Positions 35,761 through 42,364 of a DNA stretch of 42,364 nucleotides are shown here, piece by piece. The notes under the pieces were generated by a model, which ran no database searches, was not told where the DNA came from, and saw nothing but the letters and a program-made list of their open reading frames with translations. Origin of the DNA: Rhodothermaceae bacterium (GTDB lineage: Bacteria > Bacteroidota > Rhodothermia > Rhodothermales > JAHQVL01). Positions within the stretch are counted from its first letter, which is position 1. Each line of letters starts with the position of its first letter. The position numbers were made by a program, and so were the translations under genes. The stretch covers positions 1 through 42,364 of the forward strand of contig JAHQVL010000289.1 in the NCBI GenBank assembly GCA_019634345.1, read 5' to 3'.

Positions 35761-37698
35761 ATGGCAGAAGTAGCTACATATACTGGAAAAGACATCCAAG
35801 TTTTAGAGGGGCTGGAGCCGGTTCGTAAACGACCAGGCATGTATATCGGGGGAACGGGGAAAGCTGGATTGCATCATCTTATTAAGGAAGTCGTCGACAA
35901 TGCAGTGGATGAAGCCACCAACGGCTATGCTTCACTCATCGAGGTGACCCTGCATTCGGATAGCAAAAGTATCTCCGTGACGGATAACGGACGGGGGATT
36001 CCTGTGGATATGCATCCTAAGAAGAAAATCCCGACCCTCCAGGTTATCTTGACGACCCTGCATGCAGGAGGGAAGTTTGATGGGAGCAACTACATTACGT
36101 CAGGGGGCCTCCATGGAGTTGGGTCTTCAGTTGTGAATGCGTTGTCTGAAGAGTTGGTAGCTACCATTAAACGAGGCGGCAAAAAGTACACGCAAACCTA
36201 TAAACGAGGCAAGCCCACTACCAAGCTAAAAAAGTCGAAGGAAACGGTACGCGGTACAGGTACAACCATTTTCTTTAGGCCCGATGCCGATATCTTTGGT
36301 AAGATTGAGTTCGATGCAGAATGGATCAAGGATTATCTTGAGGTTAAAACCTATCTGAATGGAAGCCTTAAGATCTTGTTTAGGGACGAGGTCAACAAGC
36401 AAAAGTACGAGTTTTATCACGAAGGTGGTATCGCTGAGTACCTGGAGCATTTGATCACGTCGAACAACACCCGGGTTGTACATCCAGAGGCATTCATCGT
36501 GCGTCAAGCAGAGATAGAAGGGGGGCAGCGGGCAGAGATTGCTCTGCAGTGGAGTGAGTCCCCCAAGGAGCGTATTGAGTCATTTGTGAATGGCATCCCC
36601 ACTCCAGATGGTGGCACGCACGTACAGGGATTGCGTGACGCAGTGCGCAGCGCGATTCGGGCATATATGGATACCCATGATCTGATGCCCAAAAAGCTGG
36701 ACCTAAACGCGGATGATATCCGTGAGGGTATGATCGCTGTGGTCAACTTGTTTATGGTAGACCCCCAGTTTCAAGGGCAAACGAAAGACAAGCTGAATAA
36801 TCCGGAAGCACGTAGCTTGATGGTGGGAGCCGTACGCCTGGAATTGGAGCAATTTCTGAATGCGCATCCAACGACTGGAGAAGCCATCGCCACGCGCGTA
36901 ATCCAGGCTGCAAAAGCGCGTCTAGCAAGCCGTGCAGCCGTTTCTTCTGTGCGCCGCAAAACGAGCTTGTCACATCGGCTAACGCTACCCGGTAAGCTGG
37001 CGGATTGTTCGTCTACAAGTCCTTCTGAAAGCGAAATATTTATCGTGGAAGGGGATTCTGCCGGTGGCTCAGCAAAACAGGGCCGGGATCGCAAGACGCA
37101 GGCTGTACTGCCATTGAGAGGTAAAGTGCTTAATGCGGAGCAGGCCACCCTTCAGAAAGTATCAGCTAATAAAGAACTCTCCAATATCGTGCAGGCCCTT
37201 GGCTGTGGATTGGGCGAGAAAATGAACCTGGCGCATCTCAGGTATCACAAGGTAATCCTCCTAATGGATGCGGATTCGGACGGGCATCACATTTCAACCT
37301 TGTTGCTGACCTTCCTGTACCGATACATGCGCCCACTCATTGACGAGGGATACGTTTACATCGCTCAGCCGCCTCTATACCGCATCGATGCTGGAAAAGA
37401 AACGCACTGGGCGCTTGATGATTCTGATAAAGACAAAATCATTAAGAAGCTGCAATCCAAGCGCAAAAACATCAATATCGACATCCAGCGCTTTAAGGGG
37501 CTCGGTGAAATGATGCCGGCCACACTGCGAGAAACTACACTCGATCCTGAAAAGCGCAGGCTTCTCCAGGTTGCAATTGCAGATACCGACAAGCTTACCA
37601 CTGAGACTGTGATCAGCGAACTGATGGGCAAAGATGCCAGTGCGAGATACACGTTCATCATGGAGCACGCAAGCGAGGTCGAAGAGCTGGACGTATAA
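35761..37698 (+). CDS. Type IIA DNA topoisomerase subunit B (ParE/GyrB family)
   Basis: This is the ATPase subunit partnering the preceding A subunit. It has the GHKL ATPase (LEGLEPVRKRPGMYIG; EVVDNAVDEA; VTDNGRGIPVDMHPK; GGLHGVGSSVVNALS). The transducer domain has QTKDKLNN, and the Toprim domain carries EGDSAGGSAKQGRDR (about residue 430) and DADSDGHHI (about 502). The C-terminal QRFKGLGEMMP segment contacts DNA. At 645 residues it lacks the roughly 165-residue insert of E. coli GyrB. ParE and short GyrB cannot be told apart from motifs alone, but the A-then-B order and the missing GyrA box next door favour a topo IV-like pair. Confidence 0.94.
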   Translation: MAEVATYTGKDIQVLEGLEPVRKRPGMYIGGTGKAGLHHLIKEVVDNAVDEATNGYASLIEVTLHSDSKSISVTDNGRGIPVDMHPKKKIPTLQVILTTLHAGGKFDGSNYITSGGLHGVGSSVVNALSEELVATIKRGGKKYTQTYKRGKPTTKLKKSKETVRGTGTTIFFRPDADIFGKIEFDAEWIKDYLEVKTYLNGSLKILFRDEVNKQKYEFYHEGGIAEYLEHLITSNNTRVVHPEAFIVRQAEIEGGQRAEIALQWSESPKERIESFVNGIPTPDGGTHVQGLRDAVRSAIRAYMDTHDLMPKKLDLNADDIREGMIAVVNLFMVDPQFQGQTKDKLNNPEARSLMVGAVRLELEQFLNAHPTTGEAIATRVIQAAKARLASRAAVSSVRRKTSLSHRLTLPGKLADCSSTSPSESEIFIVEGDSAGGSAKQGRDRKTQAVLPLRGKVLNAEQATLQKVSANKELSNIVQALGCGLGEKMNLAHLRYHKVILLMDADSDGHHISTLLLTFLYRYMRPLIDEGYVYIAQPPLYRIDAGKETHWALDDSDKDKIIKKLQSKRKNINIDIQRFKGLGEMMPATLRETTLDPEKRRLLQVAIADTDKLTTETVISELMGKDASARYTFIMEHASEVEELDV

Positions 37699-37736
37699 AG
37701 GAACTGATTGGATTTGTGTATAAGGAGAAAATGAAA

Positions 37737-37794
37737 GTATAACATACGAATAGATGAGTAGTATTCGTTTATCCGTAGTAAAATGATGTTATAC
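37737..37794 (+). repeat. Nested inverted repeat downstream of the topoisomerase B gene
   Basis: The outer arms GTATAACAT (37737-37745) and ATGTTATAC (37786-37794) are perfect complements. Directly inside the left arm, ACGAATA (37746-37752) and TATTCGT (37762-37768) form a second perfect 7-bp stem with a 9-nt loop. No T-run follows. It may shape the 3' end of the topoisomerase message or act as an operator for the next gene. Confidence 0.5.
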
Positions 37795-37853
37795 ATAAGA
37801 AAGTGGTTGTTTTTTGAGACTGCTGCTTAGTTGTGTCTCCTCAGGTAGACATA

Positions 37854-38900
37854 ATGATGCCCATGATTAGATTCTCCTTGTACCTTTTTGCAATTTTGGT
37901 TTTTAGTGTACATTCTGTGCCTCCTGCATCTGCTCAAACGTTGGTAAAAGGCACTGTCATGGATATCGATGAAGATGTCCCTGTTTATGGTGTTCGAGTG
38001 GACTTGCGAACGAAGGAGGGGCTGGACCCCTACGAACCTCTGGTGTCTTATTCAGATGCGAATGGTCATTTCGAACTTCAGAATGTACCTGATGGAAACT
38101 GGCGAGTGCGTGTGATTTATAGCGATGCAGAGTACATTGAGCGAATCTTGATGACCCCTGGGTTTTTGGCTGAAGGAGGATCTAAGGAGTTTCATTTTAA
38201 AATGAATCAGGAATGGAATGCCTATGATGAGCAAGTACGATATTTTCGTGTGCGAAGAACGGGTAAGGAGCAAGCAGGGCAGCATGTGACGGTAACTGGA
38301 TTGGTTGAGGAACTGAACACTCAAGCTCCCATACCCAATGCCCATATATCCTTTCTAGAAAAAGCAGACACATCAACGATAAACAGCACATATAAATCTG
38401 TTGCAGAGGCATTCAGCGATCAATCAGGAGCATTTGAGATTCCGTTACTTGGTAGTGGCCATTACTTGATAGATGTCCAACATTCAGATTTCGAAACCTC
38501 AAGCCGCGCTTCTTTGAGGATACTTTCTCCCACGGATATAAAAATTGGAATGTGGAAAAAAGGAGAGCGCCCTCAAGTAGCCGGGCAAGTATTGGATGAG
38601 CATGGTAGGACTCTCAAAAATGCAATTCGAACGTCGAGCAACGTCTTGTCATCTACGCTAATTGGAATTTTAAGATATGAGGATCAGCCTGTTAAAAATG
38701 CATCGATCTATCTAATAAACAAAGCAGGTAAGCTACCTGTTGGCGTAGAAATTGGGATGTCAGATGATACAGGTGTATACCGTATTGAGAATATAGACCC
38801 GGGAACGTATAAATTACGTGTTGAATCCGAAAAGGGGGTATACGAAGTGAATGGTGTAAAACTGGTTATCGGTGTAAACAAGCTCGACATCCAATATTAG
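37854..38900 (+). CDS. Secreted protein with carboxypeptidase regulatory-like (CarboxypepD_reg) repeats
   Basis: The frame is open from a GTG at 37833; ATG 37854 or the nearby ATGs give a normal signal peptide with a cleavage-like ASAQ about 20 residues after a hydrophobic core. The mature part looks like three transthyretin-like/CarboxypepD_reg modules. The first is TLVKGTVMDIDEDVPVYGVRVDLRTKEG...SYSDANGHFELQNVPDGNWRVRV. The second starts at VTGLVEELNTQAPIPNAHISF, with SDQSGAFEIPLLGSGHYLIDV. The third starts at QVAGQVLDEHGR, with SDDTGVYRIENIDPGTYKLRV. These folds are common at the surface of Bacteroidota-type bacteria. No TonB receptor is fused. Its function is unknown. It is convergent with the sulfatase gene, separated by 8 bp. 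Confidence 0.78.
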   Translation: MMPMIRFSLYLFAILVFSVHSVPPASAQTLVKGTVMDIDEDVPVYGVRVDLRTKEGLDPYEPLVSYSDANGHFELQNVPDGNWRVRVIYSDAEYIERILMTPGFLAEGGSKEFHFKMNQEWNAYDEQVRYFRVRRTGKEQAGQHVTVTGLVEELNTQAPIPNAHISFLEKADTSTINSTYKSVAEAFSDQSGAFEIPLLGSGHYLIDVQHSDFETSSRASLRILSPTDIKIGMWKKGERPQVAGQVLDEHGRTLKNAIRTSSNVLSSTLIGILRYEDQPVKNASIYLINKAGKLPVGVEIGMSDDTGVYRIENIDPGTYKLRVESEKGVYEVNGVKLVIGVNKLDIQY

Positions 38901-38913
38901 AGCTATTTCTAAT
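38896..38913. terminator. Small hairpin spanning the convergent stop codons
   Basis: ATTAGA, loop GCTATT, then TCTAAT is a perfect 6-bp AT-rich stem covering both stop codons of the convergent genes. It could terminate weakly in both directions but lacks GC strength. Confidence 0.3.
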
Positions 38914-40387
38914 TTCCCCAGGGCCACTCTTCCTGTATAGCCGCTGTCAATTGGTTCTGAATCTCTGCATAAGCAGGATCGTTGGCAAGATTAACCTCCT
39001 CAGATTTTCCTCCCCTCATCTGGTACAGCTCTGCTGCGCGTGTTTCACTTACAATTAATTTCCACTCGTTTGTTCTAGCCATAATGGTTCGTGATACGGG
39101 AGTGGTCTGCATGTCAAGTATTCTAGAATGAAAGGGGCGCTCTTCTGAGTTAGATGAAAAATAAGGGGCCTCTGGAGATTCGAAATAATCAGCAGGAATA
39201 TCTTGATAACCTGCTGAAGCAAAAATAATTCGTTCCTGATCAGGTAGTTGCCCTTGCCCTCTGAGCAACCCGGCAAGGGAGCGGCCGGCATATGATGGGG
39301 GTGTTCCACCAGTCAACTCGATTAAGGTTGGTACAATGTCAACACTCTGTACAAGAGCTTCAGATAAAATACCTTGCTGTAAGTGTCCAGGTCCATACCA
39401 GATGAAAGGGACATGCAACAACGCATCATACAAAAACATGCCTTTTCTTACCATTCCATATTCTCCCATAAAATCCCCGTGCTCGGATGTAAAGAGAACG
39501 ATCGTGTTTTCTTTGATGTCTAAGGTTTCTAGCGCATCGAGAATACGGCCAACCTGGAAATCGACACCCCATTCAATGGCCGCAAAATAATGTGCCAAGG
39601 TGGTCTTAAGATCACTCTCAGATAGTAAATCAAAAAGCATGGCCTCTTTGTGTTGATTAAGCCGAACACTCAGCGTCTCTGGGTTTATATAGGCGGGGAC
39701 CTGAATGTCATTAATTGGATATCTGGCTACATAATCAGCCGGCGCAAAATAGGGAGGATGGGGATCGAACAAGCTAAGGACGACAAAAAAGGATGAATCA
39801 GCGTTCTGTGAGCTAATAAAATTGATGGCATCCGAGGTCGTTTTGTATGCAAAGAGCTCTTCTTTGGGCCATGGAGATGAGCTTGCCCAGTGGGGAGGCG
39901 TGTGAGCCGAATAGGCCCGAAATGCTTCTCTACGGAGGCTAGTGTTTGCGTCAAGCAAGGAGTCCAAGACAGAACGATCATAGGTGTGATTATCTTTACC
40001 AAACCAACCGAGGCGGTAGTTTTTCTTGTCAAAATAATTGAGGAGCGTGTTATCTGCGGATGAAAAGCGGCGGGTAGGCCCTTTATTTGATAATGCCCCG
40101 TGCTCATGGGGATATAACCCGCTGAACATGGACATTCTTGAGGGTACGCAGACAGGGTTGTTGACAAAGTAATCTGAAAAAAGCACCCCTTCTTTCGCCA
40201 TCCTATCCAGGTTGGGTGTATTGATATTTGGATGGTCCAATATCCCTAAGGCATCTCCTCGCATTTGATCTGCAATAATGATGATGACATTAGGAGGCGA
40301 GGTTGAACGCGGAAGGGTTTGCTTTCCGGACAGGCTAAGACATAAGGAAATGGTAATCAGAAAATGAGGCAAGAGAAGGCGCATCAT
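38909..40387 (-). CDS. Exported type I (formylglycine) sulfatase
   Basis: This sulfatase family protein of 492 residues has an N-terminal signal peptide (residues about 1-25). PNVIIIIADQMRGDALG (about 32-48) supplies the metal-binding Asp. The maturation motif CVPSRMSMFSG has Cys80 in the CxPSR context converted to formylglycine. FTSEHGDFMGEYGM carries further active-site residues, and KGMFLYDALLHVPFIWYGPG is a typical sulfatase segment. It would release sulfate from an organic ester, perhaps a glycan, but the substrate is not readable. A dedicated anaerobic sulfatase-maturating enzyme or FGE is not in the window. Its ATG overlaps the stop of the PhoD gene by 4 bp (ATGA), so the two are translationally coupled. 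Confidence 0.93.
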   Translation of the reverse strand: MMRLLLPHFLITISLCLSLSGKQTLPRSTSPPNVIIIIADQMRGDALGILDHPNINTPNLDRMAKEGVLFSDYFVNNPVCVPSRMSMFSGLYPHEHGALSNKGPTRRFSSADNTLLNYFDKKNYRLGWFGKDNHTYDRSVLDSLLDANTSLRREAFRAYSAHTPPHWASSSPWPKEELFAYKTTSDAINFISSQNADSSFFVVLSLFDPHPPYFAPADYVARYPINDIQVPAYINPETLSVRLNQHKEAMLFDLLSESDLKTTLAHYFAAIEWGVDFQVGRILDALETLDIKENTIVLFTSEHGDFMGEYGMVRKGMFLYDALLHVPFIWYGPGHLQQGILSEALVQSVDIVPTLIELTGGTPPSYAGRSLAGLLRGQGQLPDQERIIFASAGYQDIPADYFESPEAPYFSSNSEERPFHSRILDMQTTPVSRTIMARTNEWKLIVSETRAAELYQMRGGKSEEVNLANDPAYAEIQNQLTAAIQEEWPWGN

Positions 40388-42081
40388 GCATGCTTAATTG
40401 CGGACAGTTTTAGCGGAAACGAGTACACGACTTCATCATCGATCGTGATGATGTCGTAGATCACTTCTGGGTCATCCAAGGTGGTATCGAAGCGAAGCCG
40501 GCCGAAAGTGCATTTTTCGTTGTATCCATAGAGAGCACCCGGGAGGACGTCGTGGGTGTGTAAGTTGGTTAATCGGGCATTTTCGAAGTCATACAAATCA
40601 TAGCCATTTTCTCGCTCAATCTTCCAGATGTCAGCTCGATGCCGATCGCCAGAGAGCAAGAAAATGCCATCTATCTTGTTTTGCTCGAAGAAGGCAAAGA
40701 TCTCTTCCCTTTCGTCCATAAAGCCTTGCCAGGGATCGTTGCTGCCAGGTTTTACACCATATGCCCAGGGTACTGAGGTGACAATGACTTTAAATGTGGC
40801 TGTTGAGGCTACGAGCCTGTCAAATAACCACTTCTTTTGCGCAGCACCTAGCATAGTAGCTGGTCGATCAGAAGGGGGATTGTTATGGTCGTCTCTGTAA
40901 TACCTGTCATCCAGCATGAAAAAGTCGACATCGGCCATGGAAAACGTAAACCAGCATCCAGGTTGGGACTCGCCCCCGCCGTAAGAAGGGTTGTTCCAGT
41001 TGTTTCTAAAGGTTTTCCAGACAGGTATCTTCCACGATGGCGTTGCAATCTCTGGGCCGCCCCAGCTATCATTGTCTCCAAAATCATGGTCGTCCCAAAT
41101 AGCCGCTATAGACGTTCCGGCAACAAGGGCTCTGTATTCAGGTCTCGATTGCCGGCGGTAATAACAAAACTCATTGATAGTCATCCTCTCGGGATCGTCG
41201 ATGTATACGTTGTCACCAGTTTGTAGGAAGAGAGGAAAGTGGTGGTTGGTAATGCTGCGCCATATGTGTTCATGCCAGGGAGTATACCCTGAGCATCCCC
41301 CAAATCCGATCTCGAACTTGGCACTGGTGCCTTGAGGAGGGAATGTGGAAAATGTAAATGTCTCTTCGCTTTCAACTGAGTCTATGACGACCCGGTACAT
41401 ATATTCAGTATGGGGTTTTAAGTCAGAGACCCTGGCTACCCCAGTAAAATCCGCACTGGCCATTGTGGATACTGTTGAACTCTGAAGCAGTTGATCAGGA
41501 CTATTCACTTCTGATAGTAGAACAAATACCTCGGACTCATGTCTCGTGCGCACCCAAAAACGAGCTTCCTTGTCAGTTACACTGCCCACCATCGGGCCAT
41601 GAATAAGTGGAGATCCGTATTGATCGGCCAATTCGATAAAGGGTGGATGCGCATATAGAGGGGCAAGAAAAGAACGTGGACCTGCAAGGAATCGGCTAAA
41701 AGGAAATCCATAATCAGTAGCACGCTGGGCATAATCTGTGGCAATATCCAGGTTGCCTTTTAGGCAATGTGCAATACTTAAGCCATATAGAAATTCCGGA
41801 TCGGTTGGATATTGGTCTGAGAATGCTTGAATACACGACAGGGCTTCATCTATCTCACCATCGTGCAGCCTCGCCATTAAGTCCTTGAGAAATCGCTTGT
41901 ATTGCCACTCACGATTTTCTCTGACGCAATCTTTTAGCTTGTCACTAGGCTTGTCCGTGGTATTGTCTTGTGCACCTTGTACGGGCGCTTGAGGGTGAAC
42001 AAGAAAAGTCGCTGCTGCAGCGCTTGTTGTAAGAAAAGAACGCCGTGAAACGGATGGTTTGTTGTGCTCGGGGGTGTCCAT
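40384..42081 (-). CDS. Tat-exported PhoD-family phosphatase with TPR-like N-terminal domain
   Basis: This 565-residue protein starts with a twin-arginine signal (SVSRRSFLTTSAAAATF, Arg13-Arg14), so it is probably exported folded. Residues about 50-150 form a TPR-like helical part (MARLHDGEIDEALSCIQAFSDQYPTDPEF then LSIAHCLKGNLDIATDYAQRA). A PhoD N-terminal beta domain follows (GPMVGSVTDKEARFWVRT). The metallophosphatase domain carries the metal motifs TGDNVYIDDPER, IWDDHDFGDNDSWGG and LSGDRHRADIW. PhoD enzymes cleave phosphodiesters and monoesters with Ca/Fe. The combination with a TPR-like domain is unusual. It sits between an AI-2E-like transporter (5 bp upstream) and the sulfatase. Confidence 0.92.
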   Translation of the reverse strand: MDTPEHNKPSVSRRSFLTTSAAAATFLVHPQAPVQGAQDNTTDKPSDKLKDCVRENREWQYKRFLKDLMARLHDGEIDEALSCIQAFSDQYPTDPEFLYGLSIAHCLKGNLDIATDYAQRATDYGFPFSRFLAGPRSFLAPLYAHPPFIELADQYGSPLIHGPMVGSVTDKEARFWVRTRHESEVFVLLSEVNSPDQLLQSSTVSTMASADFTGVARVSDLKPHTEYMYRVVIDSVESEETFTFSTFPPQGTSAKFEIGFGGCSGYTPWHEHIWRSITNHHFPLFLQTGDNVYIDDPERMTINEFCYYRRQSRPEYRALVAGTSIAAIWDDHDFGDNDSWGGPEIATPSWKIPVWKTFRNNWNNPSYGGGESQPGCWFTFSMADVDFFMLDDRYYRDDHNNPPSDRPATMLGAAQKKWLFDRLVASTATFKVIVTSVPWAYGVKPGSNDPWQGFMDEREEIFAFFEQNKIDGIFLLSGDRHRADIWKIERENGYDLYDFENARLTNLHTHDVLPGALYGYNEKCTFGRLRFDTTLDDPEVIYDIITIDDEVVYSFPLKLSAIKHA

Positions 42082-42086
42082 GATGG

Positions 42087-42364
42087 TTATCCAGGTTGGG
42101 AGCTCCAGGGAGGATTCCAGATATCGAAGTCAGACTGGTCCTTGGGTGTTGGGGGAGGGTCTGTGTGTGTAGGAGGGTCTTCTGAAGACACAGAGAGAGA
42201 AGGACTCGGGTCATCAGGTATTTTTGATCCTAATGGGTAGGTTTCAGGCAATACCTCTTTAAAAGCAAATCCATAAATGTCCCAGATGGTTAAAAAGAGC
42301 GCGGCAATTAGAGGGCCGACGATGAATCCAACGACGCCAAATAATGCAAGGCCGCCTAACGTGC
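42087..42364 (-). CDS. AI-2E family transporter, C-terminal part (5' end outside window)
   Basis: This partial frame runs from the right edge to TAA at 42087-42089 (about 92 codons visible). The visible sequence begins TLGGLALFGVVGFIVGPLIA followed by ALFLTIWDIYGF, the last membrane segments typical of AI-2E family transporters (PF01594). It then has a Ser/Pro/Asp-rich, low-complexity cytosolic tail of about 55 residues. Members export quorum-sensing or other small molecules or act as Na+/H+ antiporters; the substrate is unclear. It is the first gene of the minus-strand set, 5 bp before the PhoD start. Confidence 0.82.
   Translation of the reverse strand, partial: TLGGLALFGVVGFIVGPLIAALFLTIWDIYGFAFKEVLPETYPLGSKIPDDPSPSLSVSSEDPPTHTDPPPTPKDQSDFDIWNPPWSSQPG

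Noticed and set aside
1..42364. CRISPR arrays, insertion sequences, phage genes, integrases and attachment sites
   Set aside because: No regularly spaced direct repeats, transposase or integrase frames were seen. The gene content is core metabolism with no sign of an island boundary.

Overview
This 42.4-kb window is a dense chromosomal segment of a free-living bacterium of intermediate GC content. It contains no rRNA, no tRNA that I could recognise, no insertion sequence, no phage gene and no CRISPR array. The mix of an acidic-linker TonB protein, CarboxypepD_reg repeats, an exported sulfatase, a Tat-exported PhoD phosphatase and mostly weak or absent Shine-Dalgarno sites suggests the Bacteroidota/Rhodothermota side of the FCB group, perhaps a marine Rhodothermales-like organism. 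That assignment is inference from gene content, not a phylogenetic result.

Layout, left to right. (1) 1-1504: the 3' part of a hybrid histidine kinase ending in a degenerate receiver domain, then a small CusF-like copper-binding lipoprotein. (2) 1509-2828 (minus): murA, divergent from a plus-strand set of cysteine desulfurase, DUF2064-type transferase and class I fructose-1,6-bisphosphatase (3004-5940). (3) 6061-7020: an orphan RbsB-type sugar-binding lipoprotein. (4) 7021-7613: a long leader region, then the branched-chain amino acid cluster ilvB-ilvN-ilvC-leuB-leuA-leuC-leuD-cimA (7614-17524), followed by gltB-gltD (17728-23832). Acetolactate synthase, ketol-acid reductoisomerase, isopropylmalate synthase, isomerase and dehydrogenase, and citramalate synthase together cover most of Val, Leu and threonine-independent Ile synthesis. 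Glutamate synthase regenerates the amino donor. ilvD and the transaminase must lie elsewhere. (5) 23951-24664: a TonB protein; then thrB-thrC, an unknown protein overlapping thrC, and a LiuC-like enoyl-CoA hydratase (24858-28673). (6) 28778-29602: a squalene/phytoene-synthase relative without the catalytic aspartates. (7) purM, plsY, gpsA and an AlbA_2-domain protein (29675-33141). PlsY and GpsA are consecutive in glycerophospholipid synthesis. (8) 33400-37698: a type IIA topoisomerase A/B pair, more ParC/ParE-like than gyrase-like because no GyrA box is visible. (9) 37854-38900: a secreted CarboxypepD_reg protein, convergent with a minus-strand set of AI-2E-family transporter (partial), TPR-like/PhoD phosphatase and sulfatase (42364-38909).

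The most interesting signal is in the non-coding leader of the ilv-leu cluster. A short reading frame at 7316-7522 becomes extremely rich in Ile, Leu and Val codons. Just after it lies a 10-bp perfect hairpin (7531-7540 with 7579-7588). The left arm of that hairpin can instead pair with a segment inside the reading frame (7418-7427), giving two mutually exclusive 10-bp helices. This has the architecture of a leader-peptide-controlled RNA switch for branched-chain amino acid synthesis, but no U-tract terminator is visible. Other signals include a LacI-type palindrome and a strong intrinsic terminator just before thrB, an AT-rich palindrome plus T-run just before gltB, and a nested inverted repeat downstream of the topoisomerase B gene.
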